From: Gudongella oleilytica
GTDB taxonomy: Bacteria; Bacillota; Clostridia; Tissierellales; Tissierellaceae
DNA length: 64,000 nt
Direction of reading: 5' to 3'
Assembly: GCF_004101785.1 (NCBI RefSeq)
Contig: NZ_CP035130.1
Location: forward strand, 930,001 to 994,000
In this document: positions 1 through 7,577 of the stretch, one piece after another
How the letters are laid out: each line of letters starts with the position of its first letter
How positions within the stretch are numbered: position 1 is the stretch's first letter
The notes under the pieces: generated by a model
What the model was told of the DNA's origin: nothing
Database searches by the model: none
Seen by the model: the letters and a program-made list of their open reading frames with translations, nothing else
Position numbers and translations under genes: made by a program

Positions 1-67
1 CACTGCTTCTTCGTTTATTGTGTGTGCTGAGGTGATTAGGATGGCAGTTGTACAGGATATTTGTGGG

Positions 68-104
68 AGGCTTGCCCTAAAAATTCAGGCAGGTCTTTTT
101 TATT
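68..104 (+). terminator. Hairpin with T-run upstream of virB4
   Basis: Arms at 68-76 and 88-96 pair over 9 bp (two G-T wobbles) around an 11-base loop and are followed by a run of T. It looks like a Rho-independent terminator for a gene to the left of the window, or an attenuator ahead of virB4, whose start lies about 30 bp further on. No gene is visible in bases 1-131. Confidence 0.5.
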
Positions 105-131
105 TGTTTTTCGAGGAGAGGAGATGATGCA

Positions 132-1964
132 ATGTCAAAAGCAAATCGAATGAATACTGCCGTGGCGCAGGAGGACGTCCGCATACAGGAATTCCTGGAC
201 ATGATCGCACCGTCGGTCATCAAATTCAACACCGACCACTTCATCTGCGGCAATACCTACCGCTGTGTGTGGGCGCTTCGCGAGTACCCCACAGCCACGG
301 AGGAACAGGCAATCCTGCGCCACCTTGGGGAAAAGGACGGCGTCACTTTAAAGATTTACGCCCGTCACGTCACCCCTGTTGAGGAAAAGAAGATCATTAG
401 CAATGCCGCCAACAAGAACCGCATGAAGCGGAGCAACACCAATGACCTCCAGCAGACCGTCACCGCTGAGAGCAACCTGCAGGATGTGGCTTCCATCGTA
501 GCCAGCATGCACCGGAACAAAGAACCGCTGCTCCATGCTGCCGTCTACATTGAGCTTTTAGCATACGACCTTGAGCAGTTAAAGCTGCTGCAGACCGAGG
601 TGCTGACCGAACTGATCCGTTCTAAGCTCAACGTTGATCGACTCATGCTCCGCCAGCAGCAGGGCTTTATATGCGTGATGCCTTCCGGCTGGAATGTGTT
701 CGGAGATCAGTTTGAACGGGTGCTGCCGGCATCCTCCGTTGCCAACCTTTATCCTTTTAACTACTCCGGCAAGACCGATGCCAACGGCTTCTACCTGGGC
801 AGGGACAAGTTCGGCAGCAACATTCTCGTGGATTTTAACAAACGTGCCGAGGACAAGACCAATGCCAACATTCTCATTCTTGGCAACTCAGGACAAGGAA
901 AGTCCTACCTCCTGAAGCTCATTCTATGCAACATGCGGCAGTCCGGCATGCATGTACTGGCGCTTGATCCGGAGATGGAATATGAGGAACTAACCAACAG
1001 CCTTGGCGGCTGCTTTATTGACTTAATGTCCGGCGAATATATCATCAATGTGCTGGAACCGAAAACATGGGATGAAAACGGCGATCCCAGGGATGCTGAA
1101 GCTCCCCAGGCGTTCCGGCAGACCTCCAAACTCAGCCAGCACATCAGCTTTCTCAAGGACTTTTTCAGAACCTACAAGGATTTTGACGACCGGCAGATCG
1201 ACACCATTGAAATCATGCTGGGGAAGCTGTATGAGCAATGGGGCATCACGGACCACAGCAGCTTTGACCGGCTTAAATCCACCGATTATCCCATCCTGTC
1301 CAACCTGTATGAGCTGATTGAAAACGAATACAAAACCTTTGATGAAAGCAAACGCCAGCTTTATACCGCAGAAATCCTGCAGCAAATCTGCCTTGGACTC
1401 CACTCCCTATGCAAGGGTGCGGAGTCTAAATTTTTTAACGGGCATACCAACATCACCAGCAGCCATTTCATCACCTTCGGTGTGAAAGGACTGCTGCAGG
1501 CAAGCAAAAATATCCGCAACGCCCTGCTGTTTAACGTGCTGTCCTTCATGTCCAACGAGCTTTTAACCAAGGGCAATACGGTAGCAAGCATCGATGAGTT
1601 TTACCTGTTTCTTACCAACCTCACAGCGGTTGAGTATATCCGCAACTTTATGAAGCGTGTCCGCAAAAAGGACAGCGCCGTGATCCTTGCCAGCCAGAAC
1701 CTGGAGGATTTCAATATTGACGGCATCCGGGAGTATACCAAGCCTTTGTTTTCCATACCGACTCATGCCTTCCTCTTTAATGCCGGAAACATTGATGCCA
1801 AATTCTACATCGATACCCTGCAGCTGGAGCAGAGCGAATATAACCTGATCCGCTACCCGCAGCGCGGTGTGTGTCTCTACAAATGCGGCAATGAGCGGTA
1901 TAACCTCATGGTGACCGCGCCGGAACACAAGGCAAGGCTCTTTGGAAAGGCGGGCGGCAGATGA
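132..1964 (+). CDS. virB4: VirB4-like conjugal transfer ATPase
   Basis: Cytoplasmic ATPase that powers the type IV secretion channel of an ICE. The 610-residue protein has a P-loop GNSGQGKS at 251-258 (K257) and a Walker B-type segment SIDEF with D488/E489, followed by the ASQN motif typical of VirB4/TraE ATPases. It resembles the group named after C. difficile CD1110. The start is supported by a GAGGAGAGG ribosome site just upstream; an ATG at 124 is out of frame. It heads a run of same-strand transfer genes (amidoligase, GGCT, M23 peptidase, relaxase, TraG), so the channel genes proper (VirB6, PrgI-like) are expected to the left of the window. High GC compared with the genes after 14 kb. 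Confidence 0.93.
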   Translation: MSKANRMNTAVAQEDVRIQEFLDMIAPSVIKFNTDHFICGNTYRCVWALREYPTATEEQAILRHLGEKDGVTLKIYARHVTPVEEKKIISNAANKNRMKRSNTNDLQQTVTAESNLQDVASIVASMHRNKEPLLHAAVYIELLAYDLEQLKLLQTEVLTELIRSKLNVDRLMLRQQQGFICVMPSGWNVFGDQFERVLPASSVANLYPFNYSGKTDANGFYLGRDKFGSNILVDFNKRAEDKTNANILILGNSGQGKSYLLKLILCNMRQSGMHVLALDPEMEYEELTNSLGGCFIDLMSGEYIINVLEPKTWDENGDPRDAEAPQAFRQTSKLSQHISFLKDFFRTYKDFDDRQIDTIEIMLGKLYEQWGITDHSSFDRLKSTDYPILSNLYELIENEYKTFDESKRQLYTAEILQQICLGLHSLCKGAESKFFNGHTNITSSHFITFGVKGLLQASKNIRNALLFNVLSFMSNELLTKGNTVASIDEFYLFLTNLTAVEYIRNFMKRVRKKDSAVILASQNLEDFNIDGIREYTKPLFSIPTHAFLFNAGNIDAKFYIDTLQLEQSEYNLIRYPQRGVCLYKCGNERYNLMVTAPEHKARLFGKAGGR

Positions 1965-2027
1965 TCAAAAACCGGAGAAATCCAGTATGGGCGAAACGCC
2001 TGTGCTACGGCAAGGGGGTGAAGGTTT

Positions 2028-3068
2028 TTGGAGATGAAGGACCAGCGCTTCGGCATCGAAATCGAATTGACGGGACTGTCCCGTCTGCGCGCTGCCCAGG
2101 TCATGGCGGAATACTTCGGCACGCCGGTTTCCCATGACGGGGGCTATTACGGCATCTATTCTGTCCTGGACGGCCAAAGCCGCCGGTGGAAGGTCATGAG
2201 CGACGGCAGCATCACTACAGAGAAAAAAGAAGGGCGGCGGATTATTCCGGCCGACAGCACCTACAGCGTGGAACTGGTCAGTCCCATTTGCAAATATGAG
2301 GATATTGAAACCATCCAGGAGATTGTGCGGAAACTCCGGGCTGCCGGAGCCATCGCCAATGCAAGCTGCGGCATCCATGTTCATGTGGATGCGTCACCTC
2401 ACAATGCCAACACCCTGCGCAATATTACCAACATCATGGCCAGCAAGGAGGACTTGATCTATAAGGCGCTGCAGGTCAATGTGGCAAGAGAGCGGAGCTA
2501 CTGCAAAAAGGTGGAGCAAAGTTTTTTAGAAGAACTCAACCGTAAAAAACCGAAAACCTTGGAGGATGTCAGCAGGATCTGGTACAACGGCAATGATGGC
2601 AGGCATCAGCATTACCACAACAGCCGGTACCACTGCCTCAATCTCCACAGTGTGTTTCAAAAAGGCACGATCGAGTTCAGGTTGTTTAACAGCACCACCC
2701 ACGCCGGAAAGATCAAAGCATATATCCAGCTCTGCCTCGCCATCAGCCACCAGGCGCTCACCCAACGCTGCGCCAGCCGGGCCAAAACCCAAAGCACCAA
2801 TGAAAAATATACCTTCCGCACCTGGCTTCTCAGACTCGGCTTAATCGGCGATGAATTCAAAACCGCACGGCTGCATTTGCTGGAGCATCTGGACGGCTGC
2901 ATCGCCTGGAAAGACCCCCAGCAGGCCGAGCGGCAAAAGGAACGATTAAGGCAGAATAAAGAAAAAGAACGAGCGCAAGCGATTACAGAAGCTTCAGCAG
3001 AACAAAATCATGAGGACATCGAACAGACCGAGGCCGAAGAATCCCCCGGTCTTTCTATGTCCATGTAG
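2028..3068 (+). CDS. Amidoligase family protein
   Basis: Glutamine-synthetase-fold COOH-NH2 ligase expected to form an amide bond using ATP. The family is recognised by RFGIEIEL near the N-terminus (residues 7-14), the conserved GIHVHVD segment and the later IEFRLFN block. The C-terminus is charged and low in complexity and ends in GLSMSM. The TTG at 2028 lies 8 bases after a GGGGGTG ribosome site; the ATG at 2034 is the alternative. It is followed 15 bp later by a gamma-glutamylcyclotransferase-like gene, a pairing described for firmicute conjugative elements and thought to make and break isopeptide bonds. The substrate is unknown; a cell-wall peptide or a protein tail are both possible. Confidence 0.85.
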   Translation: MEMKDQRFGIEIELTGLSRLRAAQVMAEYFGTPVSHDGGYYGIYSVLDGQSRRWKVMSDGSITTEKKEGRRIIPADSTYSVELVSPICKYEDIETIQEIVRKLRAAGAIANASCGIHVHVDASPHNANTLRNITNIMASKEDLIYKALQVNVARERSYCKKVEQSFLEELNRKKPKTLEDVSRIWYNGNDGRHQHYHNSRYHCLNLHSVFQKGTIEFRLFNSTTHAGKIKAYIQLCLAISHQALTQRCASRAKTQSTNEKYTFRTWLLRLGLIGDEFKTARLHLLEHLDGCIAWKDPQQAERQKERLRQNKEKERAQAITEASAEQNHEDIEQTEAEESPGLSMSM

Positions 3069-3083
3069 GAGGACTGATCAAAC

Positions 3084-3578
3084 ATGAAAAGCAAAACCTT
3101 GTACATTGCTTACGGAAGCAATCTCAACCTGCAGCAGATGGCATTTAGATGCCCCACTGCCAAGGTAATCGGGGCAAGTAAAATCAAGGATTATGAGCTG
3201 CTGTTCCGTGGCGGTCGCAGAGGTTCGGTAGCAACGGTAGAACCGCTCAAGGGCAGCCATGTTCCTGTTCTTTTATGGGAACTGAAAGAAAAAGACCTGC
3301 AGGCCCTTGACCGTTATGAGGGGTATCCCCATTTTTACCGCAAGGAAATCCTCGATGTCGAGCTTAACGGCAAGACCATTTCTGCGATGGTTTATATCAT
3401 GAATGACGGACATCCCTTCGGATCTCCGTCCGATTACTATCTTAATGCCATCATGGAGGGCTACAAAAGCGCAGGTTTCGATACCGAGTACCTGGAGCAG
3501 GCGGTGGAAAAATCTATCCGGCTTGCTAAGGAACAACAGCCGGAACAGGAAAATCTGTTTGACTTGAAATGGTGGTGA
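3084..3578 (+). CDS. Gamma-glutamylcyclotransferase-like (AIG2/GGCT) protein
   Basis: 164 residues of the GGCT/AIG2 fold, which cyclises gamma-glutamyl amides to release 5-oxoproline and a free amine. The signature YGSNL is at residues 10-14 and the likely catalytic glutamate is E79 in DRYEGYP. It follows the amidoligase by 15 bp behind a GGAGGA ribosome site and overlaps the M23 peptidase gene by 10 bp, so the three are translationally linked. The natural inference is that it reverses or trims the bond made by the upstream amidoligase. No signal peptide is seen, so it is probably cytosolic. Confidence 0.88.
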   Translation: MKSKTLYIAYGSNLNLQQMAFRCPTAKVIGASKIKDYELLFRGGRRGSVATVEPLKGSHVPVLLWELKEKDLQALDRYEGYPHFYRKEILDVELNGKTISAMVYIMNDGHPFGSPSDYYLNAIMEGYKSAGFDTEYLEQAVEKSIRLAKEQQPEQENLFDLKWW

Positions 3579-4675
3579 TGGTTATGGCTGATCCGGCTAC
3601 CATTACCCTCGCTGGTAAAGCGGCGGTCGCTGCGGCAGCCGACAGGCGGACATGGAAAGTCCTTGGCGTCCTCATCGCTGCCATTCTTACACCGTTGATT
3701 CTGGCCATCGTGATGATCGTGAGCCTGCTCTCCGCCGCAGCAGATCATAACAATGCAGCCATAGACCTGTGCTTTAATGGCGGTGCGATCTCTTCCCAAA
3801 TGCCGGAGGATTACGCCGCCTATATCCGGGATATGCAGGACAGCTTCGCCATGCTTGACACCGTCATCTCCGATATATCATCACTGGTGGAGGACGGCAG
3901 TATCGACAGCACAAGGGTTAAGGCAATTTTCTATTCTCTGTTCTTCGGCACTGAAAATCTGCAGATGGATAGCTCGGACTACCGTGCCTTTGCTGACTGC
4001 TTTGTCCGTTATGAAACCCGCACCCGAACCGTGGACAATGGCGATGGCACAACCTCGGAGGAAGAATACACCGTGGCTGTGCCGCTTAAATCACTGCCGG
4101 AAATTTACGGAAACCTTCAGAGCGCCCTCGGCAGGACCATCAGCTATGAGGAACAGGCCAACGCTTCGGAGATTTACTACCGCATTGACTACGGGGGCAG
4201 TGTCCCCACCTATGGAGAAGAATTTGATGCTTGGGTAAACGGACTGCCGTTGTCCGATGCACCCTTTACCGGCGTGGATGGCTTCTGTTCTCCCCTCGGT
4301 GAAAACTGGCGCAGCATGGTAACATCGGAATTTGGTTACAGAACTGATCCCTTCACCGGCCAACACAAGGGACACTCCGGACTGGACATGGGCGCGCCCG
4401 AAGGCACACCGATCCGTGCAGCCCTTGATGGTACGGTGCTGTTTGTGCGCTATAAGAATACAGGCTACGGCTATCATCTGGCCATCGACCACGGCGGCGG
4501 TTTCGTCACAATATATGCCCATTGCTCCAAAATCCTTGTCACTGAGGGGCAAACCGTGAAGGCGGGCGACATCATCGCACAGGTCGGTTCCACAGGCCGG
4601 AGTACCGGAGAGCACTTGCACTTTGAGGTACGAGTGAACGGTGAAAAGCAAAACCCAAGAAACTATCTGCCGTAA
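3569..4675 (+). CDS. Membrane-anchored M23 peptidase of the transfer apparatus
   Basis: Cell-wall hydrolase that probably opens peptidoglycan for the conjugation channel. A hydrophobic segment at about residues 28-55 makes it a membrane-anchored, outward-facing protein. A middle region of about 190 residues resembles the CD1108-type mobile element proteins. The C-terminal LytM/M23 domain has zinc ligands H269 and D273 (GHSGLD) and the catalytic H349-L-H351 (HLHFE). ATGs at 3569, 3578 and 3584 are all possible starts; the GGCT gene supplies the upstream context. Together with VirB4 and TraG it marks a Gram-positive type IV secretion system. Confidence 0.9.
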   Translation: MVVMVMADPATITLAGKAAVAAAADRRTWKVLGVLIAAILTPLILAIVMIVSLLSAAADHNNAAIDLCFNGGAISSQMPEDYAAYIRDMQDSFAMLDTVISDISSLVEDGSIDSTRVKAIFYSLFFGTENLQMDSSDYRAFADCFVRYETRTRTVDNGDGTTSEEEYTVAVPLKSLPEIYGNLQSALGRTISYEEQANASEIYYRIDYGGSVPTYGEEFDAWVNGLPLSDAPFTGVDGFCSPLGENWRSMVTSEFGYRTDPFTGQHKGHSGLDMGAPEGTPIRAALDGTVLFVRYKNTGYGYHLAIDHGGGFVTIYAHCSKILVTEGQTVKAGDIIAQVGSTGRSTGEHLHFEVRVNGEKQNPRNYLP

Positions 4676-4782
4676 GCATGGTGAAAAACGATGCTGCGGA
4701 TTAGAAAAATGAGTGGCTCCGATGGCGAGTCTTCCTGTTAGAATAAACCTATAGCCTTCGTAATTCTGTCTAAGCTTATTAA

Positions 4783-4796
4783 AAGTGTGGTATAAT
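4783..4796 (+). promoter_or_regulatory. Extended -10 promoter for the Fic gene
   Basis: TGGTATAAT at 4788-4796 is a perfect extended -10 element about 30 bases before the Fic start; the -35 region is poor, as is usual for this promoter type. It suggests that Fic is transcribed apart from the preceding transfer genes. Confidence 0.5.
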
Positions 4797-4828
4797 GAAA
4801 CAAATATTGTAAAAAAGGAGGAATGCGC

Positions 4829-5626
4829 TTGGATCAATATAACCGGGCTGTTGAACTGTGGCAGTCATACAAAATTGCGTCCGCCGCTGATTTAGATAAA
4901 TATCTTGACAGTTTCCGCATCCTGTTTGCGTTTCATTCCGGGAAAATAGAGAACGAGGAAATCACCTACCACGATACAAGAGAAATCTTTGAAAACGGCA
5001 GGGTTGTGGGCTACACCGGGAGTCCCCGCGCTCTGTTTGAGCAGCAAAACCAAAAGCTGTGCTATGAGTTTTTGAAAGAAAAAATCGTGAAAAAGGAGCC
5101 TCTCAGCATAGAGTTGGTTAAGGAAATTCACAAGGTTCTCACCAGCGGGACATACGATGAGCGAAAGTTTATTGAAAATGAGGAACGGCCAGGCGAATTT
5201 AAAAAGCACGATTATGTAACCGGCGTCCATGAGGTGGGCTCCGCTGCGGAAGATGTTGAAAACGACCTGACGGAACTGATTGCCGAAGTCAACGCCTATG
5301 AGGGCAAAGATGTCTTAAAAGCCGCCGCCTATCTTCACGCCAGGTTTGAATACATCCATCCCTTCGCAGACGGCAACGGGCGTGTGGGCAGGACGCTCAT
5401 GAATTACTATCTCATGACCCATAACCACCCGCCCCTTATCGTCTATAACGAGGATAAGCGGATGTATTACGAGTGCCTGCAAAAGTATGATGAAGCCGAG
5501 GACTTAAATTCTCTCTATGAGTTTCTCAAATATGAAACGGAAAAAACATGGGAAAAGGCCTTGGCTCTTGCCAATGGCGTGAAGCAGGAACGTAAAGGTT
5601 TGTCAGATTTTACCCAGAGTATGTAG
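4829..5626 (+). CDS. Fic family protein (likely AMPylase, class II)
   Basis: Fic proteins move AMP or a related group from a nucleotide to a target hydroxyl. The active-site loop HPFADGNGRVGR is canonical, with catalytic H177. The N-terminal segment SGKIEN at 37-42 matches the inhibitory helix motif (S/T)xxxE(G/N), so this is an auto-inhibited, class II type enzyme. Start: a strong GGAGG at 4817-4821 lies 7 bases before TTG 4829 but only 1 base before ATG 4823, so the TTG is preferred. It sits inside the transfer region but has its own promoter and a downstream hairpin. It may be a maintenance toxin or a modifier of host proteins during transfer; the target is unknown. Confidence 0.88.
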   Translation: MDQYNRAVELWQSYKIASAADLDKYLDSFRILFAFHSGKIENEEITYHDTREIFENGRVVGYTGSPRALFEQQNQKLCYEFLKEKIVKKEPLSIELVKEIHKVLTSGTYDERKFIENEERPGEFKKHDYVTGVHEVGSAAEDVENDLTELIAEVNAYEGKDVLKAAAYLHARFEYIHPFADGNGRVGRTLMNYYLMTHNHPPLIVYNEDKRMYYECLQKYDEAEDLNSLYEFLKYETEKTWEKALALANGVKQERKGLSDFTQSM

Positions 5627-5650
5627 CCAACAGAATAATTTAGAAGCGAA

Positions 5651-5679
5651 AGTCATCTCGAAAAGGGATGGCTTTTTTT
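5651..5679 (+). terminator. Terminator after Fic
   Basis: A 9-bp stem (5651-5659 with 5665-5673, two wobbles) with loop GAAAA runs directly into a T-run. It ends the Fic transcript, or attenuates reading into the small ICE genes that follow. Confidence 0.75.
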
Positions 5680-5699
5680 GTTTACCAAGGAGGGAAAAA

Positions 5700-6077
5700 A
5701 TGTTAAAGAGCAAAGCTATCTTTGAAAGAAAAACCGCTGACTTTCAGCCCAGGGACTGTGTGATTGAAAAAATTATTGAGCTTAATTCTCGGGAGTACGA
5801 TACGTTTTCCAAGAATATGCTGGCGGATTACGACTTTATCAAGGACAACATCGACCTCATGTATGTGGACCAAGAGGGGACATATCACTGCTTGCTGGTA
5901 GTTGGTGAGAACAGGTCCGATGGCATTCTCATCGAATCGGAAGGAAGCAGTTACGCCCGCTACGCTGCTTTCCTGCCCAACGCCTGTGATTTTCTTGTTG
6001 CGCATCAGGAGCAAACTCAAGGGCTTCATGATGCAAAGCCGGAGCTGGAATCTACCGGCATGAAAATGAATTTATAG
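5700..6077 (+). CDS. Small ICE protein of unknown function
   Basis: 125 residues behind a strong AAGGAGGG ribosome site. I recognise no catalytic motif. It resembles short domain-of-unknown-function proteins that occur at this place in Tn1549/CTn-like elements (possibly DUF6329; not certain). The composition is that of a soluble mixed alpha/beta protein, with no membrane segment. It is followed 13 bp later by two related small genes, so the three are probably one transcription unit between the Fic gene and oriT. Confidence 0.75.
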   Translation: MLKSKAIFERKTADFQPRDCVIEKIIELNSREYDTFSKNMLADYDFIKDNIDLMYVDQEGTYHCLLVVGENRSDGILIESEGSSYARYAAFLPNACDFLVAHQEQTQGLHDAKPELESTGMKMNL

Positions 6078-6090
6078 GAGGAAAAGAGCC

Positions 6091-6465
6091 ATGAGAGAAA
6101 CGGAACTGAAGATACTGTTCCCTACGGAGAAGCTGGATGCACTCCGTTTTTTTATGGGCAAAAAGGAGCTGACTGTTGAGCAGGAGCTGAAGGATTACCT
6201 TCATAAAACCTATGAAAAAGTTGTTCCGACACACGTCCGAGAATATGTGGAAAGCAAGCTTGACCAAGCATCGCTGCAAGAGGAAACGTCTGAACAGAGA
6301 GCTCAGGAGCAGCAGCCGGAGCCACAAAGGGAACGCCAGTCAAGACAAACCCGCCGCCAGCGTGAGCAGGCGGTAGCTGAATCAGCGACACTATCTTCGC
6401 AGGCCAGACAGCCGGAGCCGCCGGAAGAACCGGAAGAATCCCAGGGCATAAGCATGAGTATGTAA
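6091..6465 (+). CDS. Small ICE protein, DUF6103-like (long paralogue)
   Basis: 124 residues. The first 60 or so form a charged helical domain that is clearly homologous to the next gene (shared pattern: FxxEKLxAxxxxMGKKxxxxxxEL, then a YEK..VP..VREY(V/I)ES block). The rest is a Gln/Glu/Arg/Pro-rich tail ending EESQGISMSM, very like the amidoligase tail EESPGLSMSM. The domain matches what I know as DUF6103, found in ICEs of Clostridia. It may be a DNA- or relaxosome-associated factor, since it lies just before the oriT-like region, but that is inference. Confidence 0.8.
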   Translation: MRETELKILFPTEKLDALRFFMGKKELTVEQELKDYLHKTYEKVVPTHVREYVESKLDQASLQEETSEQRAQEQQPEPQRERQSRQTRRQREQAVAESATLSSQARQPEPPEEPEESQGISMSM

Positions 6466-6486
6466 ATTCGAAAGGAGAGATTCACA

Positions 6487-6741
6487 ATGAAACAAGCAAC
6501 CCTGCAAATCAAATTTGATGAAGAAAAGCTGAACGCTATCAAGCAGTACATGGGTAAAAAGGATGCCGACCTTCAGACGGAGCTGGACGACGTGATGCAA
6601 AAGCTCTACGAAAAGCACGTCCCCGCCCCAGTTCGTGAGTACATTGAAAGCCGGGATTCCAGGGTGCAGGAAAAGCCGAAAAGACCGTCCCGGCCTTCCT
6701 CTACGGCTGCTGCCAATAACGACAGCAACACTACCGTGTAA
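6487..6741 (+). CDS. Small ICE protein, DUF6103-like (short paralogue)
   Basis: 84 residues behind GAAAGGAGAG. It repeats the N-terminal domain of the preceding protein (FDEEKLNAIKQYMGKKDADL, then VREYIESR) but has a short Arg/Lys/Pro-rich tail and lacks the SMSM ending. The two therefore arose by tandem duplication and the tails then diverged. Function unknown. It is the last gene before about 420 bp of non-coding, repeat-rich DNA. Confidence 0.8.
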   Translation: MKQATLQIKFDEEKLNAIKQYMGKKDADLQTELDDVMQKLYEKHVPAPVREYIESRDSRVQEKPKRPSRPSSTAAANNDSNTTV

Positions 6742-6942
6742 ATAGCATACAAAAAGCCACATATTTGGCGGCTGTGTGCCCTTGTGCAGCCTTTTCAGGG
6801 GGAGGATGGCATCTATATACCTTTGGGCAGTTTTCCGCCCCTTGTTAGGGCTTGTTGAGAGCATAAAGAAGACGGCAGCAGGCATGGCTTTTATTATCCT
6901 CAGCAGGGGTGAACCATGGGGTCGAAAACGGTGCAGGTTAAA

Positions 6943-7100
6943 GAGGGGTGGTCGCAGGCGACCTCCCCTCGAATCACATCAGCCCGCAATGCGGACTGAA
7001 AGGCTTTAAGACAGGTGCACCTAAATAGGGCTGCGGTTACCTCGCGGGTGGTCGGAAATCCGGGTTTTTCCCGCATGCAAAGGCTTTTGCAGGTACACCT
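6943..7100 (+). other. Candidate origin of transfer (oriT)
   Basis: This lies in a 417-bp gap (6742-7158) directly upstream of the relaxosome accessory gene and the relaxase. It contains a 13-bp inverted repeat (6943-6955 with 6958-6970, one mismatch), a second inverted repeat (6980-6988 with 6990-6998), and an imperfect direct repeat of about 22 bases: AAAGGCTTT followed by AGGTGCACCT at 6999-7022, and AAAGGCTTT followed by AGGTACACCT at 7079-7100. GC-rich GCGGG/CCCGC arms lie between the copies. Clustered inverted and direct repeats next to relaxase genes are typical of oriT; the nick site itself cannot be named. Confidence 0.6.
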
Positions 7101-7158
7101 CACAGGTGGTTGCCGAATATATGAATGGAATCAAGACAAGGAACGGAGGTGGTTGAGA

Positions 7159-7566
7159 GTGGCAGAGGAGAATAAAAAGAGAATTCCCCTGTGGCTGTAT
7201 CCTGAAACCATAAAAAAGACAGACGAGCTTTTCCCGAAGGATAACTGCAAAAGCCGGAGCGAGTTTATAGAAAAGGCCATTCACTTTTACAGCGGATATA
7301 TCACATCCGGTGAAAACAACAAATATCTTCCTAGTGCAATTACTTCCACCCTTTCCGGTATTGTTGAAAGCTCTGAGAACCGTATTGCACGGCTGCTTTT
7401 CAAGCTGGCGGTGGAGATGTCCATGATGATGAATGTCCTTGCGTCTACCGCCGAGATCGATGAAACCCTGCTGCAAAAGCTCCGTGGGAAATGCATCAAC
7501 GATGTAAAAAAGACCATCGGCTCCGTCACCTTTGAGGAGGCAGTGAAATATCAAAAGGGTAAGTAA
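7159..7566 (+). CDS. Ribbon-helix-helix relaxosome accessory protein
   Basis: A 135-residue protein whose first 45 residues look like a ribbon-helix-helix DNA-binding domain (RIPLWLYPETIKKTDELF, then SRSEFIEKAIHFY). The remaining helical part probably serves in oligomerisation. The GTG at 7159 is chosen because GGAGGT sits 8-9 bases upstream; upstream in-frame codons run into the repeat region. It ends 11 bp before the relaxase gene. Expected role, from the position: binds oriT and helps to load the relaxase. Confidence 0.8.
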   Translation: MAEENKKRIPLWLYPETIKKTDELFPKDNCKSRSEFIEKAIHFYSGYITSGENNKYLPSAITSTLSGIVESSENRIARLLFKLAVEMSMMMNVLASTAEIDETLLQKLRGKCINDVKKTIGSVTFEEAVKYQKGK

Positions 7567-7577
7567 GGTGATATGCT

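Noticed and set aside
4091-4837. 248-codon open frame on the minus strand opposite the M23 peptidase gene
   Set aside because: It lies antisense to a clear peptidase with all catalytic residues, has no ribosome site and its product resembles nothing.
7021-7554. 177-codon minus-strand frame across the oriT region and RHH gene
   Set aside because: Shadow of the RHH gene on the other strand, without protein-like features or ribosome site.
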